Source: Chloroflexota bacterium (GTDB lineage: Bacteria; Chloroflexota; Dehalococcoidia; JABGRK01). From it: a DNA stretch of 6,524 nucleotides. The stretch covers positions 1-6,524 of the forward strand of contig DAOUZV010000066.1 of NCBI GenBank assembly GCA_030665485.1, in the 5' to 3' direction. Of this stretch, positions 1 to 6,076 are shown one piece after another. The notes under the pieces were generated by a model. The model did no database searches. It had not been told where the DNA came from and worked only from the letters and a program-made list of their open reading frames with translations. The position numbers and the translations under genes were made by a program. Each line of letters starts with the position of its first letter. The stretch's first letter is position 1.

Positions 1-807
1 CCTCGTGTCCCTGCCCGCAGACATCTTCTCGCGCCTGAAACAGGCGGTGTGTGCGACGTAGTACAGCGGCAGCATGCCCGGTTGAAGTATCTCATCGCGG
101 TGCAGGTTGGTTATGGGCACCTCGGCGGTGGGCACCAGCCACAGGTCGTCTTCCTCGTCATGATAAAGGTTGTCGCCGAATTTGGGCAGACTGCCGGTTC
201 CGTACAGGCAGTGAGGTTTAACCAGATATGGCGGGTATATTTCCACATAGCCATGCTCTTTTATGTGCAAATCGAGCATGTATGAGGTGAGCGCACGCTG
301 TAACAGGGCGCCCAAACCCTTCAGTATGTAGAAACGGGCACCTGATAGCTTTGTGCCCCTGTCAAAGTCGATTATGTCCAGTTTTGGGCCTAAATCCCAG
401 TGGGCCAGAACTTCAAAAGCCAGCTTGCGCGGCTCGCCCCAGCTCCACACCACCACGTTATCGTCCTCGCCTTTACCCACGGGGGTATCGGGGTGCGGTA
501 TGTTGGGAATCTGAAGCAGCAGGTTATTCAGTTCCTCTTCGATCTGCTTTGCTTTCTCGTCGATGGACTTTATCTGATCGCCAACTTGACGCATCTCGAC
601 GATGAGGTCGGCCGGTTTTTCCTTCATCTTGGCTATCTGTTTGCTCACCTCATTACGTCTGGCCTTGAGGCTTTCCGATTCCGTGAGCACCTTGCGGCGC
701 TCAATATCGAGTCGCAGTATATCGTCAATGGGCGCGGTGTCGTTACGGCTGGCAACAGCATCACGCACCATTTCCGGGTTTTCGCGGATAAGTTTTAGGT
801 CGAGCAT
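1..807 (-). CDS. serS: Seryl-tRNA synthetase, N-terminal 269 residues (cut by window edge)
   Basis: Class II synthetase that charges tRNA-Ser (and tRNA-Sec where present) with serine in the cytoplasm. Translating the minus strand from the ATG at 807-805 gives 269 uninterrupted residues beginning MLDLKLIREN, the usual SerRS start. Residues about 28-100 are the charged, Leu/Glu/Lys-rich antiparallel coiled-coil arm that grips the tRNA-Ser variable arm. The catalytic core follows: motif 1 near 185-196 (HGYVEIYPPYLV), GTGSLPKF at 203-210, the serine-binding TAE at 227-229, and the motif 2 start FRRE at 257-260 with AGRDTR at 264-269. Motif 3 and the C-terminus, roughly 150 residues judged from the usual length of about 420, lie off the left edge. 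A GGGAG Shine-Dalgarno at 814-818 overlaps the lysS stop codon, 6 bases before the ATG. This supports the start and co-transcription with lysS. I see nothing abnormal in the part present. Confidence 0.97.
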   Translation of the reverse strand, partial: MLDLKLIRENPEMVRDAVASRNDTAPIDDILRLDIERRKVLTESESLKARRNEVSKQIAKMKEKPADLIVEMRQVGDQIKSIDEKAKQIEEELNNLLLQIPNIPHPDTPVGKGEDDNVVVWSWGEPRKLAFEVLAHWDLGPKLDIIDFDRGTKLSGARFYILKGLGALLQRALTSYMLDLHIKEHGYVEIYPPYLVKPHCLYGTGSLPKFGDNLYHDEEDDLWLVPTAEVPITNLHRDEILQPGMLPLYYVAHTACFRREKMSAGRDTR

Positions 808-817
808 GTGCTTCTCC

Positions 818-2287
818 CTATTTGGTTTTAAGCTGAGGGAACAGAATCACCTCACGGATGGACGGCTGACCGGTAAGCAGCATAACAAGCCTGTCTATAC
901 CCACTCCGAGTCCGCCGGTGGGCGGCATGCCGTACTCCAGCGCGGTAAGGAACTCCTCGTCTGGCATCTCGGCTTCTTCGTCTCCTGCCTGGCGGAGTTT
1001 GAGTTGCTCGGCAAAGCGCTCCCTTTGATCCTGTGGATCGTTGAGCTCGGTAAAGGCGTTGGCTATCTCCATGCCACCGGCGAACGCCTCGAACCTCTCC
1101 ACGAAACGCGGGTCATCCGGTTTTTTCTTGGCCAGCGGCGACATCTCCAAGGGGTAGTCCAAAAGGAACGTCGGCTGTATAAGATTCGGCTCGACGTAAG
1201 TTGAAAGCAGCTTGTCTATGAGGTTGCCACGCCCCATGCGCTTGTCGACTTCTATGTGCATGTCGATCATCTTTTTACCTAGTTCTTTCGTATCGGCGTA
1301 TTCCTCAAAGTCTATTCCGCCGTACTCTATAATCGCCTGGCGCAGTTCGATGCGCTTCCAGGGCGCTTTGAAGTCGATAACCTCACCGTTGAATTCGGTT
1401 GTGGTTGTGTCCAGTACTTCTGTGGCAATGGCGGATATCATGTTTTCTACGTTGGCCATTATATCGTTATAGTCGGCGTATGCCTCGTAGCACTCCATGC
1501 TGGTAAATTCAGGGTTATGTTTTGTGGAAATCCCTTCATTCCTGAATATGGGGCCTATTTCATAGACCCTATCCAGCCCGCCGATAATGAGACGTTTGAG
1601 GTGTAGTTCGGTGGCTATGCGCAGGAAAAGCTCGCGGTCAAGGGTATTATGATGGGTGACGAACGGTTTGGCCAGGGCGCCTCCCGCAGTTGGATTGAGT
1701 ATGGGTGTCGACACCTCGATGAAGCTGCGCTCGTCCAGCAGGCGGCGCATGGTGGTTATCACCCTGCTACGCACCCTGAAAATCGCCTGTATGTCATCGT
1801 TGGATATGAGGTCCAGATACCTCTGGCGATAACGCTTCTCTACATCGGTTAAGCCGTGCCATTTTTCCGGCAGCGGCTGTAATGACTTGGTGAGCATGGT
1901 GATCTTATGCGCCTCGACTGTTATCTCCCCGGTATTCGTTTTAAACAGTCTGCCGTCGATGCCGATGAAATCGCCTATGTCGAAGTCCTTGAAGAAGGCA
2001 TATTCATCCTCGCCTAAAAGGTCTTTTTTGAGAAACGCCTGAATCTTGCCGGAGCCGTCTTTGATATGCAGAAACGTGACCTTGCCCATGCCGCGTTTGG
2101 CGATGATGCGGCCCGCCACGCTGACCATCAGCCTCTCGTTATCGGGATCTCCTTCGAATAGAGCTGTAGCTTTTTGTGCGGTGTGGGTTTTGCAGTATCT
2201 GGGGGGATAGGGGTTGATACCTCGCTGGCGAATGCGCTCAAGCTTGGCTAGGCGCTGCTGAAGTATGTCTTCCCCTCTGTCGGTCAT
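818..2287 (-). CDS. lysS: Lysyl-tRNA synthetase, class II
   Basis: Charges tRNA-Lys with lysine. It is 489 residues, the usual length for bacterial class II LysRS. Domains in order: a short basic N-terminal helix; an OB-fold anticodon-binding domain at about 53-135; then the class II catalytic core. Motif 1 is around 189-198 (FIEVSTPILN), followed by AGGALAKPF at 201-209. Motif 2 is FRNEG at 248-252 with HNPEFTSME at 257-265. Motif 3 is GGLGVGIDR at 458-466 with the ATP-contacting Arg466. The ATG is 3 bases after the greA stop and is preceded by only a weak AGG, so translation is probably coupled to greA. MTDRGEDILQQRLAKLERIR aligns well with LysRS starts, so I keep this ATG. It is the middle gene of a greA-lysS-serS operon. 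In many Clostridia greA and lysS are neighbours with dusB, but no dusB is present here. Confidence 0.98.
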   Translation of the reverse strand: MTDRGEDILQQRLAKLERIRQRGINPYPPRYCKTHTAQKATALFEGDPDNERLMVSVAGRIIAKRGMGKVTFLHIKDGSGKIQAFLKKDLLGEDEYAFFKDFDIGDFIGIDGRLFKTNTGEITVEAHKITMLTKSLQPLPEKWHGLTDVEKRYRQRYLDLISNDDIQAIFRVRSRVITTMRRLLDERSFIEVSTPILNPTAGGALAKPFVTHHNTLDRELFLRIATELHLKRLIIGGLDRVYEIGPIFRNEGISTKHNPEFTSMECYEAYADYNDIMANVENMISAIATEVLDTTTTEFNGEVIDFKAPWKRIELRQAIIEYGGIDFEEYADTKELGKKMIDMHIEVDKRMGRGNLIDKLLSTYVEPNLIQPTFLLDYPLEMSPLAKKKPDDPRFVERFEAFAGGMEIANAFTELNDPQDQRERFAEQLKLRQAGDEEAEMPDEEFLTALEYGMPPTGGLGVGIDRLVMLLTGQPSIREVILFPQLKTK

Positions 2288-2290
2288 AGT

Positions 2291-2770
2291 TTATGCCTGA
2301 TAGCATTTAATATTTTTTACGGTAAGTTTGATTGTTCCGGCGGGGGCCTTTACCTGTGCAGCTTGGCCCACTTTTTTACTCATTAGAGCCTTGCCTATGG
2401 GTGATTCGTTGGATATTTTACCATCTTTGGGGCTGGCCTCGGCGCTGCCCACAATGGCGTATTCTTCCTTTTCGCCGTCCTGGTTTTCTACTACTACATG
2501 TGAGCCCAGCTTCACCTTGTCCGAATGAGTATCGTCCTCAATGATCTTGGCGTTTTTGATCATGCTTTCCAAGGTGAGGATGCGCCCCTCAACAAACGCC
2601 TGCTCGTTTTTGGCGTCGTCGTACTCGGCGTTGTTGACGGTGCTGCCCGCCTCTTTGGCCCGACGGATCTTCTCCGCCACTTCGTGACGGCGGTGCAAAT
2701 GAAGATTCTCCAACTCTTCCCTTAGTTTATCCAGTCCCTCTTGTGTTAGAAATACTTCTTTTTCTTCCAT
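2291..2770 (-). CDS. greA: GreA-family transcription elongation factor with atypical coiled-coil tip
   Basis: GreA enters the RNA polymerase secondary channel and normally stimulates cleavage of backtracked RNA. This 159-residue protein has the usual two parts. The N-terminal coiled coil (about 1-76) includes LTQEGLDKLREEL and NAEYDDAKNEQAFVEGRI. The FKBP-like C-terminal domain (about 80-158) includes SPIGKALMSKKVGQ. The start is the ATG at 2770-2768, because an AAGGA Shine-Dalgarno lies 5 bases upstream and MEEKEVFLTQEG matches the family start. An in-frame GTG at 2839 would add 23 residues encoded by the leader hairpin and is unlikely. At the tip, where E. coli GreA has G-D-L-K-E-N-A-E-Y with catalytic Asp41 and Glu44, this protein reads G-S-T-V-N-N-A-E-Y. 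Both acids are therefore replaced (Ser43, Asn46). The fold assignment is firm. Cleavage activity is doubtful, and an anti-backtracking or Gfh-like competitor role is possible but is inference. It is the first gene of the operon with lysS and serS. Confidence 0.95.
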   Translation of the reverse strand: MEEKEVFLTQEGLDKLREELENLHLHRRHEVAEKIRRAKEAGSTVNNAEYDDAKNEQAFVEGRILTLESMIKNAKIIEDDTHSDKVKLGSHVVVENQDGEKEEYAIVGSAEASPKDGKISNESPIGKALMSKKVGQAAQVKAPAGTIKLTVKNIKCYQA

Positions 2771-2775
2771 CTCTG

Positions 2776-2780
2776 TCCTT
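2776..2780 (-). promoter_or_regulatory. Shine-Dalgarno of greA
   Basis: AAGGA on the minus strand, 5 bases before the ATG at 2770. It decides between this start and the longer in-frame GTG reading at 2839, which has no comparable ribosome-binding site. A small inverted repeat at 2781-2797 (CCAC paired with GTGG) directly abuts it and could slightly limit access. Confidence 0.75.
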
Positions 2781-2802
2781 CCACTAAAACTTGGTGGGTA
2801 GT

Positions 2803-2835
2803 AAAAAAGACTGAGAGTTGCAGAACAACCCTCAG
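2803..2835 (-). terminator. Hairpin plus T-run in the greA leader: attenuator or aspS terminator
   Basis: Reading the minus strand, CTGAGGGTTG and CAACTCTCAG (2835-2811) form a 10 bp stem with one G-U pair around a 5-base loop TTCTG. The stem can extend by two more pairs. Two bases later comes a run of six T (2808-2803). This is the shape of an intrinsic terminator. It lies about 14 bases downstream of the predicted start site of the greA promoter and 33 bases before the greA ATG, so transcripts of the greA operon must pass it. It is also 56 bases past the aspS stop and could end aspS mRNA. Both roles are compatible. I saw no antiterminator-like alternative pairing with confidence. Confidence 0.7.
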
Positions 2836-2855
2836 CCACATTTCTCGGAGGCCTA

Positions 2856-2884
2856 ATTATAATACAGAGTTATTGATTTGTAAA
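2856..2884 (-). promoter_or_regulatory. Sigma70-type promoter for greA-lysS-serS
   Basis: On the minus strand, TTTACA (2884-2879, 5 of 6 to the -35 consensus) is followed by exactly 17 bases and then TATAAT (2861-2856, 6 of 6). The predicted start is near 2849, giving a leader of roughly 80 bases to the greA ATG. The elements sit just after the aspS stop codon at 2891-2893, so the operon can be transcribed independently of aspS. Confidence 0.8.
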
Positions 2885-2890
2885 GGGTTT

Positions 2891-4678
2891 TTATTTTTCA
2901 TCGTCAGCACTCTTGATTTGCAGGCGCAGGTCGGCAAGCTGCTGGTCCGGCACTTCAGCGGGTGATCCTGTCATCGGGTCAGTTGCACCCTGTGTTTTGG
3001 GGAAAGGGATGACCTCGCGAATAGTTTCCTCCCCCGCAAGCAGCATGACGAATCTGTCTATGCCGGGCGCTATTCCGCCGTGGGGTGGGGCTCCGTATTC
3101 AAATGCCTCGATCAGATGGCCGAAGCGCTCTTTAATCTCATCATCGGTGTATCCCAGCAGCGTAAAGAGCTTTTTCTGCATCTCTGGCTGGTGTATCCTG
3201 ATGCTGCCGCTGGAAAGCTCGCAGCCGTTGCATACGAAATCATAGTGCCTGGCGCGTACTTTACCGGGGTCTGTATCCAGTAAAGGTATGTCTTCTTCTA
3301 CAGGCGCGGTAAACGGGTGGTGCATCACGTCCCACCTGCTCTCCTCCTCTATGCGGTCGAGCAGCGGGAAGTCTACTATGAAGGCAAAGTTCAACTCATT
3401 CGGATCAGCCATGTTGAGTCGTTTCGCCATCTCAGACCTCAGCGCACTGATGGCGTTGTTTACCACCTTGGGACTGTCGGCGACGACCAGCATCAAGTCC
3501 CCGGCCTTGGCATTCAATCTTTGGGTCATCTGCTTTATCTGCTCGTGTGTGAGGAATTTGAGCACCTTTGATTTTACGTCGTCCGCTGTCTCGCCCATGG
3601 CCAGCGTTATCAGTCCTTTTGCGCCGTAGCTTCTGACGAAGTCGATAAGCTCGTCCTGCTGTTTGCGCGTGTAGTCGGCGCAGCCCGGGGCGCATATGCC
3701 CTTGATGTGGCCGCCATCGTCAAGAACGGATTTGAACACACCGAACTCCGTATCGGCAAACAGGTCTGAAAAGTCGGAAAGCTCCATACCGAAACGCATA
3801 TCCGGCTTGTCGGTGCCGAAGCGCCGTATCACCTCTTCGTATTTGAGGCGCGGGTACGGCTTATTCATCTTAAACTGAGGCGTCAGTGTCTCCACCAGTT
3901 CGATGAACATCTGCTCCATGAGGCTGAGGATGTCCTCCTCATCGACGAAGCTCATCTCCAGGTCCAGCTGGGTGAACTCTGGCTGGCGGTCGGCGCGCTG
4001 GTCCTCATCGCGGAAGCACCTCGCTATCTGGAAGTACTTCTCGAACCCGGCAACCATTAATAGCTGCTTGAGCTGCTGTGGCGACTGCGGCAGGGCGTAG
4101 AATTGGCCCGGATACAGCCTGCTTGGCACCAGGTAGTCGCGCGCGCCCTCCGGCGTGCTCTTGAGCAGGATGGGCGTCTCTATTTCGATGAAGCCCCTGT
4201 CTGTAAGGAAATCGCGCATGAACTTGATTACCTTGTGGCGCAGGATGATGTTACGCTGCATATGGGGGCGGCGCAGGTCTAGATACCTGTACTGTAAACG
4301 CAGGTATTCGTCTACATCCGCCTCTTTGTTTATATAAAACGGAGGTACTTTGGAGGTGTTTAGGATTTCGAGATCACTTGCGATAAGCTCTATCTCGCCC
4401 GTGGCCAGGCTTGCATTTTCGGTGCCTGCGGGTCGCTTGGATACATCGCCGGTTACTTTAATCACGTATTCGCTACGCAGGTCTCCGGCCAGGTCGTGTA
4501 TCTCTTTGGCACGTTCCGGGTCGAACACTACCTGCGTCAGTCCCTCGCGGTCACGCAGGTCGATAAATATCAATCCGCCGTGGTCGCGGCGCCGGTTTAC
4601 CCAGCCAGCCAGCGTCACCTTCTGGTCGACATTGTTAATGTTCAATTCCCCGCAGCTGTGTGTTTTAAGCAATTGCAT
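2891..4678 (-). CDS. aspS: Aspartyl-tRNA synthetase, bacterial type, likely non-discriminating
   Basis: Class II synthetase that charges tRNA-Asp with aspartate; 595 residues, normal for the bacterial type. Domains in order: OB-fold anticodon domain (about 1-105); catalytic core with motif 1 around 163-171 (FIEIETPIL), QSPQ at 198-201, and motif 2 FRDED at 222-226 plus RQPEF at 231-235; GTDKPDMR at 288-295; the bacterial GAD insertion (about 305-410); and motif 3 GIAPGIDR ending at Arg542. Its anticodon domain has RRRDHGG with His33, and Gly85 before TENASLATGE. These correspond to His31 and Gly83 of the non-discriminating Pseudomonas aeruginosa enzyme, where discriminating AspRS usually has Leu and Lys. 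It may therefore also make Asp-tRNA-Asn. The ATG at 4678 is chosen because MQLLKTHSCGEL is the family start and AAAGGGG precedes it. The in-frame GTG at 4708 falls inside the likely promoter region. No T-box leader is present. Confidence 0.98.
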   Translation of the reverse strand: MQLLKTHSCGELNINNVDQKVTLAGWVNRRRDHGGLIFIDLRDREGLTQVVFDPERAKEIHDLAGDLRSEYVIKVTGDVSKRPAGTENASLATGEIELIASDLEILNTSKVPPFYINKEADVDEYLRLQYRYLDLRRPHMQRNIILRHKVIKFMRDFLTDRGFIEIETPILLKSTPEGARDYLVPSRLYPGQFYALPQSPQQLKQLLMVAGFEKYFQIARCFRDEDQRADRQPEFTQLDLEMSFVDEEDILSLMEQMFIELVETLTPQFKMNKPYPRLKYEEVIRRFGTDKPDMRFGMELSDFSDLFADTEFGVFKSVLDDGGHIKGICAPGCADYTRKQQDELIDFVRSYGAKGLITLAMGETADDVKSKVLKFLTHEQIKQMTQRLNAKAGDLMLVVADSPKVVNNAISALRSEMAKRLNMADPNELNFAFIVDFPLLDRIEEESRWDVMHHPFTAPVEEDIPLLDTDPGKVRARHYDFVCNGCELSSGSIRIHQPEMQKKLFTLLGYTDDEIKERFGHLIEAFEYGAPPHGGIAPGIDRFVMLLAGEETIREVIPFPKTQGATDPMTGSPAEVPDQQLADLRLQIKSADDEK

Positions 4679-4820
4679 CACCCCTTTGTGGATTATATGC
4701 CACAACACGCGGTCTTTTCAACTATAATCTTGACTTTGTAGCTACGAAATGATAATCTTTGTAAGGTTGTCCATAAAATAAAATCGGGAAAATATAACTA
4801 TATAAGGGAGAAACAAGAGT
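4679..4820 (+). promoter_or_regulatory. Divergent intergenic control region, aspS / acyl-CoA dehydrogenase
   Basis: AT-rich 142-base gap between the two divergent starts. For the plus-strand gene, the best promoter I see is TTGACT (4730-4735) and GATAAT (4751-4756), with a short 15-base spacer. A plus-strand TATAAT at 4723-4728 has no good -35. The 8-base direct repeat ATAATCTT occurs at 4724-4731 and 4752-4759, 28 bases apart. The perfect palindrome GTAGCTAC (4738-4745) lies between the copies. A regulator could bind these, but neither motif is long enough to prove it. The dehydrogenase ribosome-binding site AAGGGAG is at 4804-4810, 10 bases before its ATG. Confidence 0.4.
4692..4721 (-). 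promoter_or_regulatory. Candidate sigma70-type promoter for aspS with very short leader
   Basis: On the minus strand, TTGAAA (4721-4716, 5 of 6) is followed by 18 bases and TATAAT (4697-4692, 6 of 6). The predicted start near 4685 leaves only about 7-10 bases before the ATG at 4678, so the AAAGGGG Shine-Dalgarno would be at or cut by the 5' end. Either the transcript is nearly leaderless or a second upstream promoter operates. Confidence 0.55.
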
Positions 4821-5945
4821 ATGGATTTTAAGCTGTCTGAACAAAACAAGATGATACAGACGATGGCCAGAGATTTTGCCGATAAGGAAATCGAGCCCAT
4901 AGCGGAAGAGATTGACCTTACCAGTAAAATTCCTGCGGATATGGCCACGAAGATGGGAAGCCTTGGCCTTATGGGCCCAACTGTTCCTGAGGCATATGGA
5001 GGCCCCGGCCTTTCCTTTTTGGATTACATTCTGATAGTGGAGCAGCTGGGCTATTCCAACATAGCAGTGGAGACCCTGATGGGTATTCACAGCTGCATGG
5101 CCGAGCTCATTGACATTCTGGGCACGGAAGAGCAGAAGAAAAAGTATCTGCCCAAGTGCTGCACAGGTGAGCACCTTGCCAGCATCATGTTTACTGAACC
5201 GGAGACTGGCTCCGACGCCAAGTCCATTTCCACAAGTGCAGTTGAGACCGACGGTGGCTACGTAGTAAACGGCACCAAGCGTTTCATTACGCTGGCCCAG
5301 TTTGACGGCCCCGGCGTGCTCTTTGCTAAGGATGATTCCGGCAGAATCAGCACCTTTATTCTTGAGAAGAATGGCCCCGGTTACAGCACCGAGAAGCCCT
5401 GGAAGCTGATGGGTGTGCACGGCGGACTTACCGTAGATGTGAATATGGAAGATGTAAGGATGGCTGCGGATAGCAGACTGGGTGAGAAGGCACAGGGCTA
5501 CCGCGATCTCCTGCTGGCCATTTCGCTTTCCAAGACCCGTCTTTCTGCCAGAAACGTTGGCGCGGCGCAAGCGGCGCTGGATGTTTCGGTACAGTATGCC
5601 AAGGAGAGACAGGCAAAGGGTAAGCCAATTTCGGCACTGCCTTCAATCCAGTGGCTGATAGCTGAGATGGTAACCAAGCTTGAGGCGGCAAGGCTGATGT
5701 GCTACTGGACCGCTTGCCTGCGTGACGACGGTGAGGACATCATCAAGCAGTCGGCAATGACCAAGCTGTTTGTGGCCAATGCAACCGCAGAAATAGCCGA
5801 CATGGGCGTTCAGGTACACGGTGCATACGGCTATTGCCAGGATTACAAGATAGAGCGCCTGTTCAGAGACATCAGGTTGCTCAGAATTCTTGAGGGCACC
5901 GACGAGATTCAGAGGGCGATCGCTGGCGGTTACGCGCTGCTTTAA
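4821..5945 (+). CDS. Acyl-CoA dehydrogenase family flavoprotein
   Basis: FAD-dependent enzyme expected to introduce a trans-2 double bond into an acyl-CoA and pass electrons to electron-transfer flavoprotein (ETF). It is 374 residues, slightly under the usual 380-400, and has the standard three-domain plan: helical N-terminal domain (about 6-117), beta middle domain (about 120-215) with the flavin signature FTEPETGSD at 124-132, and helical C-terminal domain (about 227-372). Glu358 in LEGTDEIQR is at the place of the catalytic base of short- and medium-chain dehydrogenases (Glu376 in human MCAD). QVHGAYGY (331-338) and RLFRDIR (346-352) are conserved C-terminal segments. Departures from the common form include KGKPI instead of FGKPI (266-270) and HGAYGY instead of the usual GG-GY form. 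Substrate cannot be read from the sequence, and no etfAB or other beta-oxidation gene is in the window. It has its own terminator, so it is probably a single-gene transcript. Confidence 0.95.
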   Translation: MDFKLSEQNKMIQTMARDFADKEIEPIAEEIDLTSKIPADMATKMGSLGLMGPTVPEAYGGPGLSFLDYILIVEQLGYSNIAVETLMGIHSCMAELIDILGTEEQKKKYLPKCCTGEHLASIMFTEPETGSDAKSISTSAVETDGGYVVNGTKRFITLAQFDGPGVLFAKDDSGRISTFILEKNGPGYSTEKPWKLMGVHGGLTVDVNMEDVRMAADSRLGEKAQGYRDLLLAISLSKTRLSARNVGAAQAALDVSVQYAKERQAKGKPISALPSIQWLIAEMVTKLEAARLMCYWTACLRDDGEDIIKQSAMTKLFVANATAEIADMGVQVHGAYGYCQDYKIERLFRDIRLLRILEGTDEIQRAIAGGYALL

Positions 5946-5970
5946 GAATCGCTAATAGTCAGTAATAGAT

Positions 5971-6004
5971 AAACAGGCCGGGGAGAAATCTCCGGCTTGT
6001 TTTT
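5971..6004 (+). terminator. Intrinsic terminator after the acyl-CoA dehydrogenase
   Basis: GCCGGGGA and TCTCCGGC (5977-5996) pair as an 8 bp GC-rich stem with one G-U, closed by a GAAA tetraloop. The flanking AAACAG and TTGTTT extend the stem, and a five-T run (6000-6004) follows. It begins 26 bases after the stop codon. The T-rich descending arm makes this a convincing rho-independent terminator, separating the dehydrogenase from the next gene. Confidence 0.9.
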
Positions 6005-6076
6005 ATTTGTGCGATATGTTTATACTTGCCGAAAGCACACTATCGATATCAGATTTGTGAATAGAGGAGGTAGGCA

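Noticed and set aside
400..1204. Plus-strand open frames of 132 and 200 codons
   Set aside because: They lie opposite serS and lysS, whose minus-strand translations match family motifs continuously. The plus frames look like nothing known.
2771..2839. 23-residue N-terminal extension of GreA from a GTG
   Set aside because: It has no Shine-Dalgarno, encodes the leader hairpin, and would give a GreA longer than the family. The ATG at 2770 has AAGGA at the right distance.
3432..3695. 87-codon minus-strand frame within aspS
   Set aside because: It is an alternative frame of the GAD-domain coding sequence, with no start signal or family resemblance.
4679..4708. Ten-residue N-terminal extension of AspRS from a GTG
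   Set aside because: It overlaps the TATAAT promoter element. The ATG at 4678 has a Shine-Dalgarno and the family-typical start.
4679..4820. T-box riboswitch upstream of aspS, suggested by a short ACCGCG on the minus strand
   Set aside because: The rest of the conserved T-box sequence, the Stem I structure and a terminator are missing, and the gap is too short.
4722..5570. 282-codon minus-strand open frame opposite the acyl-CoA dehydrogenase
   Set aside because: It is antisense to a well-supported dehydrogenase, shows no recognisable domain, and has a composition typical of a shadow frame.
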